Part shown: positions 16,861-24,609 of the stretch, in pieces
How positions within the stretch are numbered: position 1 is the first letter of the stretch
Layout: each line of letters opens with the position of its first letter
Source of the DNA: UBA1447 sp964627535
GTDB lineage: Bacteria; Bacillota; Clostridia; Oscillospirales; Acutalibacteraceae
Reading direction: 5' to 3'
DNA length: 64,000 nt
NCBI GenBank assembly: GCA_964627535.1
Contig: CAZVJW010000018.1
Location: forward strand, 6,899 to 70,898
Notes under the pieces: generated by a model
Databases searched by the model: none
The model's input: only the letters and a program-made list of their open reading frames with translations
What the model was told of the DNA's origin: nothing
Translations under genes and position numbers: made by a program

Positions 16861-17073
16861 TTACTTGTCCTCCTTATTATATTCCAACACATCGGCAGGC
16901 TGGCAGTCGAGCGCCTTGCAAATTGCGTCAAGTGTTGAAAACCTGATAGCCCTTGCTTTATTGTTTTTTAATATCGAAAGGTTTGCGGGGGTTATCCCGA
17001 TCATTTCGGAAAGATCAGTCGCCCCGATTTTTCTCTTCGCCATAATGACATCCAAATTTATAATAATTGCCAT
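16861..17073 (-). CDS. XRE-family (YozG-like) transcriptional regulator
   Basis: This 70-residue protein is a minimal Cro/CI helix-turn-helix (LSEMIGITPANLSILKN, residues 21-37, then AICKALDCQPADVLEY). Short regulators of this type typically accompany DUF2975 membrane proteins, as here. The ATG at 17073 is preceded by AAGGATG. A longer in-frame upstream extension runs through the dispersed repeat and is not believed. It is placed between DUF2975 (upstream) and DUF4173 (abutting downstream) and probably autoregulates through the inverted TTATCG sites near 17820. Confidence 0.85.
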   Translation of the reverse strand: MAIIINLDVIMAKRKIGATDLSEMIGITPANLSILKNNKARAIRFSTLDAICKALDCQPADVLEYNKEDK

Positions 17074-17092
17074 GGTATACACATCCTTTTTT

Positions 17093-17300
17093 ATTGAGAA
17101 GAAGTTGGGAAGTGTGACTTCGTCACGGGAAGAGGTTGATAAGCATAGGAGATACGTTTTTTGAAAAGAGGTTGAGAAGTGCAACTGCGTTGCGGAAAGA
17201 GGTTGGGAAGGATGGGAGTTTGAGATGTTTCGTTCGTTCTCCAACCTCTTCTCTACTTCTTTTCAATCGGCTCCCACTTCTTCTCCAAATCAATTCGCTT
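17093..17300. repeat. Dispersed repeat A, copy 1
   Basis: This ~200-bp non-coding stretch between the DUF2975 and XRE genes is closely similar to 28551-28735. Shared blocks include GTGTGACTTCGTCACGGGAA, AGCATAGGAGA and TTCGTTCTCCAAC. Its two ends are roughly inverted (GAGAAGAAGTTGGGAAG on the left, CCCACTTCTTCTCCAA on the right), so it can fold into a long imperfect hairpin. It lies inside what should be one transcript. Confidence 0.7.
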
Positions 17301-17314
17301 CTTCTCCTCCCAAG

Positions 17315-17764
17315 TTATACTGTCAGCTCGACTTCTTCGCTCAATGCTATTCCCCGTATAACAAGCTCTCTAATAATCGCCGAGATAACAGAAATCATAA
17401 GCGACGCACCGGCAAGAATTAAAAACACTACCCGGAAATAAATAATCGTACCTAAAACGAAAATCAAAAAATCGATAAATGCGCAGCCGCTGATAATTTT
17501 GAGATTAAAAATGCTGTTTTGGCAAAACGGGCGGTCATTGGCGAGGTTTCTGCAAAGCCTGAACACCGCCGCCCAAATAACCATAAATGGCACATAGGAA
17601 GAATACATCAAAACCAGCAAGCCGTTAATATTTGTGCTGTCTTTGAGATAGTCCAGATACGCCCGCAAAATCCAGGGAAGGGTAATTCCTAAGCTTATGC
17701 CTGTAACAATTGCCGTGACAGTTAACCCGAACAGGAGCTTCGGGAACCATGTTTTATATTTCAT
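17315..17764 (-). CDS. DUF2975 membrane protein
   Basis: This 149-residue protein has four predicted membrane helices. It shows the DUF2975 pattern, including the loop RLCRNLANDRPFCQNSIFNLK between helices 2 and 3. The family is typically paired with a YozG-like XRE regulator, which follows here after a 240-base gap holding repeat A. ATG 17764 (AGGTGG at short spacing) is preferred over the GTG three codons upstream. The function is unknown. The pairing suggests the membrane protein controls, or is controlled by, the regulator. Confidence 0.8.
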   Translation of the reverse strand: MKYKTWFPKLLFGLTVTAIVTGISLGITLPWILRAYLDYLKDSTNINGLLVLMYSSYVPFMVIWAAVFRLCRNLANDRPFCQNSIFNLKIISGCAFIDFLIFVLGTIIYFRVVFLILAGASLMISVISAIIRELVIRGIALSEEVELTV

Positions 17765-17817
17765 TTTTTCCACCTCGAGAATAGTATAGCAGCATATGAA
17801 CCGTATGTCAACAAATA

Positions 17818-17846
17818 ATTATCGTTTACCGATAATTTATTATCGA
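17818..17846. promoter_or_regulatory. Inverted TTATCG operator-like sites
   Basis: ATTATCG (17818-17824) and CGATAAT (17830-17836) form a perfect inverted repeat with a 5-base spacer, and a third TTATCGAT half-site follows. It lies about 55 bases upstream of the DUF2975 start and 95 bases upstream of the divergent kinase gene. It is a likely binding site for the XRE regulator of the cluster. Confidence 0.5.
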
Positions 17847-17871
17847 TTGACCGTGTATATATTTTTGCCGG

Positions 17872-17901
17872 TTGACAATATGCAGATTGCAGTGCTATTC
17901 T
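17872..17901 (+). promoter_or_regulatory. Promoter of the PfkB kinase gene
   Basis: TTGACA (17872-17877), an 18-base spacer and TATTCT (17896-17901) preceded by an extended -10 TGC. Transcription would start about 30 bases before the ATG at 17939. Confidence 0.65.
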
Positions 17902-17938
17902 GTTTGCAACAATTATTAAATAGGCAGGAGACAGAAGA

Positions 17939-18835
17939 ATGAAACATTATGAATCAATTATCATCGGCCATATCACCGTGGATACCGACACCGACTATCT
18001 GGGCAGCAAAACAAAAATAGAAGGCGGAGCCGTGCTGTATTCCTCAGCTTCCGCCTATGCGCTCGGCCACAAGGTTGCAGCTTTGACAAAGGTCGCCCCG
18101 CAAGATATTGACCGTATGAAGGCTTTTACCCTGCCGAAGGAGGATGTTTACCTCATCACATCAAAGCACTCCACCGACATGATGAACCAATACCTTACCC
18201 CCGAGAAGGAAAGGCGCATCAGCGCCTGCACCAGCCAGGGCGACCCGTTCACCATTGATGATATACCGGAAGGGCTAAGCGCTGACATTTATCATTTTGC
18301 GGGACTTATTTTCGGGGATTTCGATAACGATATGATGAAATCCCTTTCAAAAAAAGGCGCTGTTGCCGTTGATGTGCAGGCGTGCCTGCGCAACCGGAAC
18401 AACGCCGACGGTTCTCTGTTTTTTAAGGACTGGGCGGATAAAGAGGAAATGCTTCCCTTTATCACGTACCTTAAAACCGACGCCGCTGAGGCGGAGATTA
18501 TGACCGGGCTGACAGACCGTAAAGAGGCCGCAAAAATGCTTTTCAGCTGGGGCGCCAAAGAAATTATGATTACCCACAACACCGAGGTCTTGATATATGA
18601 CGGTAAAGAATTTTACACATGCCCAATAAAATCAAGAAATCTCAGCGGCAGAACCGGGCGCGGAGATACCACCTTCGCCGCTTATATTAACGAGCGGCTG
18701 ACACATCGTATTAAAGACTCTCTGCTATACGCCACCGCGACGGTTTCGGTCAAAATGGAAACTCCCGGACCGTACAGGGGAACCCGCAAGGATGTTGAGG
18801 CATATATCGCGGAGTTTTATAGGGAGTATATCTGA
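17939..18835 (+). CDS. PfkB-family carbohydrate/nucleoside kinase
   Basis: This 298-residue ribokinase-type kinase phosphorylates a sugar or nucleoside-like substrate in the cytoplasm. The C-terminal PfkB signature RTGRGDTTFAAY (about residues 236-247) contains the catalytic Asp and the anion-hole glycines. The N-terminal substrate part begins with IIIGHITVDTD and EGGAVLYSSASAYALG. AGGAG precedes the ATG. It is a single-gene unit with its own promoter, and a mobile element starts 3 bases after the stop. The substrate cannot be told. Confidence 0.85.
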   Translation: MKHYESIIIGHITVDTDTDYLGSKTKIEGGAVLYSSASAYALGHKVAALTKVAPQDIDRMKAFTLPKEDVYLITSKHSTDMMNQYLTPEKERRISACTSQGDPFTIDDIPEGLSADIYHFAGLIFGDFDNDMMKSLSKKGAVAVDVQACLRNRNNADGSLFFKDWADKEEMLPFITYLKTDAAEAEIMTGLTDRKEAAKMLFSWGAKEIMITHNTEVLIYDGKEFYTCPIKSRNLSGRTGRGDTTFAAYINERLTHRIKDSLLYATATVSVKMETPGPYRGTRKDVEAYIAEFYREYI

Positions 18836-18838
18836 TTA

Positions 18839-18939
18839 TACTAATTCACGATTAAAAAACCTCTAAAAAATCAAGCAAAAGCTTTGATTTATTAGGCTTT
18901 GTGCGGATTTTTTAGTTAGGTTTTTATGAGTAATTAGTA
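18839..18939. mobile_element. MITE-like element, family 1 (TSD TTA)
   Basis: This 101-bp non-coding element has inverted ends TACTAATT.../...AATTAGTA, longer imperfect inverted arms and a central small palindrome (AATCAAGCAAAAGCTTTGATT region). It is flanked on both sides by TTA, a 3-bp target duplication. It begins 3 bases after the PfkB stop and ends 31 bases before the ribosome binding site of the amidase gene. Confidence 0.85.
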
Positions 18940-18982
18940 TTAGTTGACTAGATTACTCGGGTTAAGTAAAGGAGGTGCTTCT

Positions 18983-19645
18983 ATAAAAATTATAATAAAA
19001 ATAATTGCAACTGTTTTGGTCTTCTTTTTATTAACATCCTGCACCGGCAAAACAAACGAATTTACGGAGACATCCGAAATAAAAGCTTCCGAGGATGATA
19101 TTGATTATTTTTTGCCTGTGGAGGAATACTCTTCCGAAAGAACCGAAGCAATTACACATGTTGTTATTCATTTTATGAGTGCGGTTGTTAGCCACCCGGA
19201 CGATCCGTATAATATAAATTACATCAGAAGTATCTTTATTGAAAACAATATATCAACTCACTATCTCATTGACAGAAAAGGGTTGGTTTATGTCTGTATC
19301 CCCGAGGCGAGAAATGCCTGGCACGCGGGAAAAGGAACATGGAAAGAATTTACCGACAACATGAATTCCCGCTCCATCGGGATAGAACTGCTGGGAATCG
19401 GCACTTATGATGAAATGAAAGATTATATCACGAAAACCGATTATAAAAAGATTGACTCCGACAGTATCGGTTTCACACAAGCGCAATATGACTCGCTCAA
19501 CAATCTTTTAAACGATATTTTTGTGCGCAACCCAAAAATTATTCCAGACAGAAACCATGTGATTGGCCATTGTGAATACAGCCCTCAAAGATCAGATCCC
19601 GGCACCCTTTTTGACTGGAGCAAACTGACTTTCGCGGCCGATTGA
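18983..19645 (+). CDS. Lipoprotein N-acetylmuramoyl-L-alanine amidase with ATA at the expected start
   Basis: This predicted zinc amidase cleaves the muramoyl-L-alanine bond of peptidoglycan. The Amidase_2 motifs are VVIHF, THYLIDRKG, AWHAGKG, SIGIELLG and GHCEYSPQRSDPG. A lipoprotein signal KIIIKIIATVLVFFLLTSC places the lipidated Cys at residue 20. AAAGGAGG (18968-18975) lies 7 bases before ATA 18983, exactly where ATG is expected. The only upstream in-frame start is TTG 18944, ahead of the ribosome binding site. Either ATA is used (rare), or ATG mutated and expression is weak. It is membrane-anchored and no phage genes are near. Confidence 0.75.
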   Translation: MKIIIKIIATVLVFFLLTSCTGKTNEFTETSEIKASEDDIDYFLPVEEYSSERTEAITHVVIHFMSAVVSHPDDPYNINYIRSIFIENNISTHYLIDRKGLVYVCIPEARNAWHAGKGTWKEFTDNMNSRSIGIELLGIGTYDEMKDYITKTDYKKIDSDSIGFTQAQYDSLNNLLNDIFVRNPKIIPDRNHVIGHCEYSPQRSDPGTLFDWSKLTFAAD

Positions 19646-19782
19646 CAATATATAGCAGCCAATGACAAACCGGATGTTAAAAACCGAAAGTAGCTATAGC
19701 ATAAAGACAGTAAATGTTTCATTCACGATATTGTTCAACCAGAAAACATCAAATCGAGATTTCCCACCGGTCATTAAACTTT

Positions 19783-19833
19783 AATAGCATAAGTTATCGT
19801 CATGGTAGCCCATTGATAACTTATGCTATTTGT
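19783..19833. terminator. Bidirectional hairpin between convergent genes
   Basis: AATAGCATAAGTTATC pairs perfectly (16 bp) with GATAACTTATGCTATT across a 16-base loop. It lies between the rightward amidase and the leftward XRE gene. The T runs are short, so it is called from structure and position. Confidence 0.6.
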
Positions 19834-19849
19834 TATATCAAAAGTAAAA

Positions 19850-20134
19850 TCAAAAGCCCTTAAGTGCGGAGATTAAATTTGATATCAGCTCAATGTTTTT
19901 TTCGGTCAAACCCGTTGCATCAAAATAACGGGTGCTTTCCACTCCAAGTAAATAATCGGTGCTGACACCAAATAACGCGGCTAATTTTATCAAAATATCA
20001 TAAGATGGGTAGCGTGTTGAGGTTTCGTAAGCTGATATTACGGACTTTGTCACTTTAGCGTGTGTGGCTACCTGTTGCTGAGTCATATGCTTTTCAATAC
20101 GGAGCCCCTTCAGCTTATCACCTATGTCAACCAT
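19850..20134 (-). CDS. XRE-family transcriptional regulator
   Basis: This 94-residue DNA-binding protein has an HTH_3 domain at residues 4-60 (MTQQQVATHAKVTKSVISAYE...LIKLAALFGVSTDYLLG) and a short C-terminal helix. ATG 20134 is chosen; a GTG four codons upstream is the alternative. It is divergent from the large leucine-rich-repeat gene, whose promoter lies about 70 bases away, so it may control that gene or itself. Confidence 0.85.
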   Translation of the reverse strand: MVDIGDKLKGLRIEKHMTQQQVATHAKVTKSVISAYETSTRYPSYDILIKLAALFGVSTDYLLGVESTRYFDATGLTEKNIELISNLISALKGF

Positions 20135-20206
20135 TTCAATCACCAACCCTTACTATCAGTGTACCCTTTTGATGTTTTGGTTTGGTGTATTTGTATATTT
20201 AATTAG

Positions 20207-20235
20207 TTGACATTTAGAAAATAATATGTTAATCT
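20207..20235 (+). promoter_or_regulatory. Promoter of the leucine-rich-repeat surface protein gene
   Basis: TTGACA (20207-20212), 17-base spacer and TAATCT (20230-20235) with an extended -10 TGT. The same layout occurs at 32911, 36947 and 37942. Confidence 0.65.
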
Positions 20236-20316
20236 TTCAAATAATGAAATATTTTAATCAATTTTGTTTGCGCAATACTCGTTATAAACGAGATAAAAAA
20301 TATGGGAGGTATTAGC

Positions 20317-22332
20317 ATGTTAAAGGCAAAAAGGGCACTGGCGATTCTGTTAGCGGTGTTATTAGTATGGGGGGGCACGCGGGTTGGTACAATTGATGCG
20401 AGTGCGGAAACCAGCGGTATTTACACCTATGAAGTCACCGGCGGCAATGCCACGATTACCGGTTGTGACACTTCTGCAGCGGGAGTTCTCACTATTCCCG
20501 CTATGCTCGACATGTATCCAGTCACCGGAATTAAGGATCGTGCTTTTTCGTTTTGCACCAAACTAACCTCTATCACGATTCCTGACAGCGTGGTAAGCAT
20601 TGGGCATGCTCCGTTTGGTTATTGCGATAAGCTTACATCGATCAATGTCGGTGAAAGTAATACCAGCTATTCGAGCGTTGACGGCGTTCTCTACAACAAA
20701 AATCAAACCGCGCTAATGCAATGCCCCGCCGCGAAAACATCGATCAATATCGCAAGCAGCACAACAGTCATTGAATCAGGCGCTTTACTAGGTTGCGAAT
20801 ATCTTACCGTCATATCCATACCAAATAGTGTTACTCAACTGGAGCCAACGCTTTTCATAAGTTGCACGAGCTTAGTCACAATCAATATCTCGGCAAGCGT
20901 CACGAACATATATTCCGCGCTGAATGGTTGTAGCAGTTTGCTGGCAATCAACGTGGATGCGAGTAATTCCAACTACTCAAGCATTGACGGTGTTCTCTAC
21001 GATAAGAACCAGACAAACCTCATTACTGTCCCCTGTGCGGCGACATCAGTCAATATCCCGAGCACAACTAAAAGCATTGATTTTTATGCTTTTAGCAATT
21101 GTGTTAAACTTACAGCTATTACTGTGGATGTGATCAACCTAAACTATTCCAACGCAGACGGTATTCTCTATAACAAAGATAAAACCACACTTGTTAAGTA
21201 CCCTGCCACAAAAGCCTCTGTTACCATCCCAAGCAGTGTATCATTCATTGGGAAATGTGCATTTGAGGACAACGTTAGCCTTACTTCCATTACCATACCA
21301 GGCACTGTTTCAATAATTGGGGATTATGCTTTTGAATCTTGTTCCAAACTCGCAAAGGTTACTATCCTGAACGGCGTCACAAGCATTGGCGACTGGGCAT
21401 TCTCTTTTAACAGTAAACTGACAGCCGTTGTTATCCCTGACAGCGTCACTTATATCGGTGACTCAGCGTTTTCCACTTTCTATGATACGACCATTTACGG
21501 TAACGAAGGTAGCTACGCGCAAACTTTCGCCCTCGCTAAGGGCTTCGCGTTTGTGGTCGGCGACCTACCTCGAAACACATACGCCGTCACCTTCAACGCC
21601 AACGGCGGCAGCGGTGCGCCCACAGCGCAAACAAAGACTGAGGGTTTGACATTGGATCTCAACAGCACTCGACCCTCCCATACAGGATATACCTTCGCGG
21701 GCTGGGCCACAAACAGTACAGCCGTCATAGCGCAATACCAACCAGGTGATAGTTACACAACGGATGCGGCGCTATCGCTTTACGCCGTGTGGCAGGTAAA
21801 CACCTACACTGTACGCTATAATGCCAACGGCGGTAGCGGTACAATGGCGGATTCCTCACACACATATGGCGTGGCAAAGGCACTCAATGCCAATGCCTTC
21901 ACGAAAGCGGATGGCTATTTCAGTGGTTGGGCAACATCCGCAGGCGGAGTCGTGGTGTACATTAATAGCCAGAGCGTGAGCAACTTAACAGTAGTCAACG
22001 GCGCTATCATAGAACTGTATGCTGTATGGAAAACGGCGGACAAAAATGCTCTAAATGCCAAAATCAATGCTATTAAGGATACACAAAAGGGAAACTACAC
22101 CGATGTCAGTTGGGACGCCTTTCAAACCGCGCTGAATAGCGCACAAACCATTGCAGGTAATGCTACGGTTACTCAGGAACAAGTAGACAATGCTCTGAAT
22201 GACCTAAATGCAGCACACAATGGATTGACTGAGAAAAAGGGCGTTTTTGGCACCAATCCTAAGTGGTACGGCGCATGGTGGCATTACATCCTTTTCTTTA
22301 TTGGTTTCGGTTTCATTTGGATGTGGTTCTAA
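20317..22332 (+). CDS. Secreted leucine-rich-repeat (BspA-like) surface protein
   Basis: This 671-residue protein starts at ATG 20317, 7 bases after GGGAGG (an earlier ATG overlaps that site). A signal peptide covers residues 1-31. About twelve BspA-type LRR_5 repeats (LTSITIPDSVVSIG pattern) fill residues 45-400. Two InlB/Flg_new repeats (VTFNANGGSGAP..., VRYNANGGSG...) lie at about 420-573, a FIVAR domain at about 575-640, and a C-terminal membrane helix rich in Trp and Phe at the end. It has no LPXTG. Proteins of this type act in adhesion or host/substrate contact. A strong terminator follows. Confidence 0.88.
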   Translation: MLKAKRALAILLAVLLVWGGTRVGTIDASAETSGIYTYEVTGGNATITGCDTSAAGVLTIPAMLDMYPVTGIKDRAFSFCTKLTSITIPDSVVSIGHAPFGYCDKLTSINVGESNTSYSSVDGVLYNKNQTALMQCPAAKTSINIASSTTVIESGALLGCEYLTVISIPNSVTQLEPTLFISCTSLVTINISASVTNIYSALNGCSSLLAINVDASNSNYSSIDGVLYDKNQTNLITVPCAATSVNIPSTTKSIDFYAFSNCVKLTAITVDVINLNYSNADGILYNKDKTTLVKYPATKASVTIPSSVSFIGKCAFEDNVSLTSITIPGTVSIIGDYAFESCSKLAKVTILNGVTSIGDWAFSFNSKLTAVVIPDSVTYIGDSAFSTFYDTTIYGNEGSYAQTFALAKGFAFVVGDLPRNTYAVTFNANGGSGAPTAQTKTEGLTLDLNSTRPSHTGYTFAGWATNSTAVIAQYQPGDSYTTDAALSLYAVWQVNTYTVRYNANGGSGTMADSSHTYGVAKALNANAFTKADGYFSGWATSAGGVVVYINSQSVSNLTVVNGAIIELYAVWKTADKNALNAKINAIKDTQKGNYTDVSWDAFQTALNSAQTIAGNATVTQEQVDNALNDLNAAHNGLTEKKGVFGTNPKWYGAWWHYILFFIGFGFIWMWF

Positions 22333-22426
22333 CGGAGGGGAAACTTAAAGAAAGCAATCATATTAAGGTGCCTATTTTATCTATTACAGCCTACAATCAC
22401 TAGAATTTCCGTGTTTACCAAAGTAA

Positions 22427-22457
22427 GAGGCCGCCTTATTTAAGACGGTCTCTTTTT
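22427..22457 (+). terminator. Terminator after the leucine-rich-repeat gene
   Basis: GAGGCCGCCTT pairs with AAGACGGTCTC (11 bp, two G-U pairs) and is followed by TTTTT. Confidence 0.75.
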
Positions 22458-22537
22458 ATCGGGTCGTATAAAGACGATTCTCTCGTGCTCATTGGTTTTC
22501 GAAAAATACGGCGACTAACACTCTTTTCATCAATTGA

Positions 22538-22637
22538 TACTAATTACTCATAAAAACCTAACTAAAAAATCCGCGAAAACAGCATAAATCAAAGCTTTTG
22601 CTTGATTTTTTAGAGGTTTTTTAATCGTGAATTAGTA
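22538..22637. mobile_element. MITE-like element, family 1, reverse orientation (TSD TGA)
   Basis: This 100-bp copy is in the opposite orientation to the one at 18839. TACTAATTACTC opens it and GTGAATTAGTA closes it. TGA flanks both ends as a 3-bp target duplication. It lies between the leucine-rich-repeat terminator and the decayed antitoxin gene. Confidence 0.85.
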
Positions 22638-22692
22638 TGAGGTTGTATTTCACCTATTTACTATCACTATAAAGGCGAAGGAGTTGATTTGT

Positions 22693-22879
22693 ATGTATGT
22701 AAATATTAATAACCTCGTTTCATAACGGAAGCCAATCAAAACTTTCAAAAGTTGAGCGCTTGTTTGACGAGCGAGGAATAGTCGTTATACTCAAAAACAA
22801 TGTCCCGCGCTATGTTTTAGCCGACTACAATTTGTTTTTGCAAAAAGAGCTCCTGACCAAGCATACCCATGATTTCTAG
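22693..22879 (+). pseudogene. Phd/YefM-family antitoxin, two frameshifts
   Basis: Reading across two 1-base losses gives an antitoxin of the Phd/YefM type: MYVNINNLVS, then ITEANQNF, then VERLFDERGIVVILKNN followed by VPRYVLADYNLFLQ. The family normally reads continuously as 'ITEANQNFSKV.RLVDE.G..VI.KNN.PRYVL'. The breaks are after GTTTC (near 22731) and within the A-rich stretch near 22752. AAGGAG lies upstream of the ATG. No partner toxin gene is present, so this is an orphan remnant of a toxin-antitoxin module. Confidence 0.7.
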
Positions 22880-22896
22880 GGCTTGGCTAAATGATA

Positions 22897-22938
22897 AAGG
22901 GGTGTAGCAAATGCCTCTACAACCCTTATTCTTTTTTC
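22897..22938 (+). terminator. Terminator after the antitoxin remnant
   Basis: AAGGGGTGTAG pairs with CTACAACCCTT (one mismatch) across a 9-base loop, followed by ATTCTTTTTT. Confidence 0.7.
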
Positions 22939-22951
22939 GGTGTTGTTATTT

Positions 22952-23095
22952 ATTTGTTCATCAGCCCGTAAGTGTTGCACGCCCTGTAATCCGCGCTTTC
23001 CAAATCGCCTGTGCCGAAAGCCGCCCATGAATGCGACCTGTAGATGCTTTCATCCGGCACATTGTTCAGCGCACCGTTTGAGCAACATGCTCGTA
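22952..23095 (-). pseudogene. Duplicated 3' fragment of L-fucose isomerase
   Basis: The minus strand encodes a truncated copy of the last ~40 residues of the intact L-fucose isomerase at 24610-26409, including AAFGTGDLESADYRACNTYG. It then ends in LMNK and a stop where the intact protein ends PVYR. The DNA similarity starts at 22964 (equivalent to 24624) and is about 80-85 percent by eye over the first ~120 bases. With the intact 3' end it brackets the DUF4143 ATPase gene in direct orientation. Confidence 0.75.
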
Positions 23096-23133
23096 ATAAT
23101 GATTCAACTTCACAAAGCGTCTTGCAAGAGTGA

Positions 23134-24357
23134 TTATATCATCCAAATCGGCACAATCAGCGTTTGTCTGTTTATAGCCGATAAGTCTTCTTTCATGCAT
23201 AAAATTGCGCCTAACCCCCGTGGTATGCTGCCGGAATCGAGCACCTTAAAGGCACTTGCAAGCTCCGTTGCGGGGGATGCGGACTTTTTAATTTCAAACG
23301 GGTGCAGTTCACCGTCACTTTCCATAATCATATCAATTTCACGGCTGTCCTTATCCCGGTAGTAATGCGTTAAACATTCCAAACCGTTGTTTGTATAGCT
23401 CTTAATGATTTCCGCAACGGTATAATTTTCAAGTATAGCGCCATTCATCGCGCCGTTCATCAAAATTTCAGGCGCAGTATATTTTGTCAGGTAGGCAACA
23501 AGGCCGGTATCAAAAAAGTACAGTTTCGGTGTTTTTATTGTTCTTTTCAGCAGGTTGTTGGAATATGGATGGAGATAAAAAATAATATCCGATTTTTCCA
23601 TCAGCAGAAGCCAGCGTTTTGCCGTGTCATCGGTCACACCAACATCGGCGGCAATGCTGTGAATATTCAGCATTTGGCCCGTCCGGCAAGCGGCGGCGCG
23701 AACAAAATCGGCAAACAGCAGTTTGTCAATCCGGTCTATCATATCACTGATATCCCGCTGAATATAACTTTGCAGATAGCTCGAATAATAGGAGTTGCTA
23801 TTCGGATATTTGCCGCTGACAATCCCCGGCATGGCTCCTCGCCAAATGCGCTCATACATACCGGGCATATCTGTTCGTTTACCCGTTGATGCCCGTTCTC
23901 TGATATCTTCGATACCGATTTTTAAAGGGGTATGCTTGCCGCTGCCGTATATTTCATGTTGCGACAGACAAGACATGTGCAAAATTGAAACTCTGCCCGC
24001 AAGAGATTCCTGCGCAAGCTCCATCAGACGAAAGGCCTGTGAACCTGTCATCCAAAAGGAACCGGGGGCGGCACCGTTGTCAATGGCGATTTTTATATAT
24101 GAAAACAGCTCGGGCGCGTACTGAACCTCATCAATCAAAACCGGCGCGGGGTTCACAGATAAAAAAAGTTCGGGGTCGTTTTTTGCCATAGCTCTTGCTT
24201 CTAAATCGTCAAGTGTTACATATTTTCTGCCTTCATCCTTGATTTGGCGAAGCGTTGTTGTCTTCCCTACTTGACGAGGTCCTGTTATCAAAATCGCAGA
24301 GAAATATTTTGATTCATCAAGGATTACTTCTTCAATATCTCTTTTTATATAGTTCAT
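23134..24357 (-). CDS. DUF4143-type AAA ATPase
   Basis: This 407-residue ATP-binding protein belongs to the AAA_14/DUF4143 group. Walker A is GPRQVGKTT (residues 26-34), Walker B VLIDEVQ (about 74-80), and sensor-like MTGSQAFRLM follows. The C-terminal DUF4143 part (about 200-350) has an interrupted nuclease-like feature (YRDKDSREIDMI). The biochemical role is unclear; many copies occur singly in gut anaerobes and some sit near toxin-antitoxin genes. GGGAGG precedes the ATG. It lies between two direct copies of the fucI 3' end, which suggests it was inserted into or next to the fucose operon. Confidence 0.85.
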   Translation of the reverse strand: MNYIKRDIEEVILDESKYFSAILITGPRQVGKTTTLRQIKDEGRKYVTLDDLEARAMAKNDPELFLSVNPAPVLIDEVQYAPELFSYIKIAIDNGAAPGSFWMTGSQAFRLMELAQESLAGRVSILHMSCLSQHEIYGSGKHTPLKIGIEDIRERASTGKRTDMPGMYERIWRGAMPGIVSGKYPNSNSYYSSYLQSYIQRDISDMIDRIDKLLFADFVRAAACRTGQMLNIHSIAADVGVTDDTAKRWLLLMEKSDIIFYLHPYSNNLLKRTIKTPKLYFFDTGLVAYLTKYTAPEILMNGAMNGAILENYTVAEIIKSYTNNGLECLTHYYRDKDSREIDMIMESDGELHPFEIKKSASPATELASAFKVLDSGSIPRGLGAILCMKEDLSAINRQTLIVPIWMI

Positions 24358-24609
24358 GGTATTCCTCCCGCCTGTTTTTGGCTAATATCCGATGCAATCG
24401 TATTATAGCCAAATTCACGTTAAGTGTCAATACCCATTATAAATAAAGCAACCCAAGGGTTCAAGAAATCCGACGGTTTTCTATAAAAGGTCGAAGGAAC
24501 CGCAAAGCGATTCCCTCGGTAATAACATATAATTTTGAATAACCCGTCCCCGGTTAAACGGGACACCTATGTTCTGAACACTCCCCCATGCTGTGCTGAC
24601 CACTGACCA

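Noticed and set aside
18983..19645. Amidase considered as a prophage lysin
   Set aside because: It has a lipoprotein signal and no holin, tail or integrase genes are nearby.
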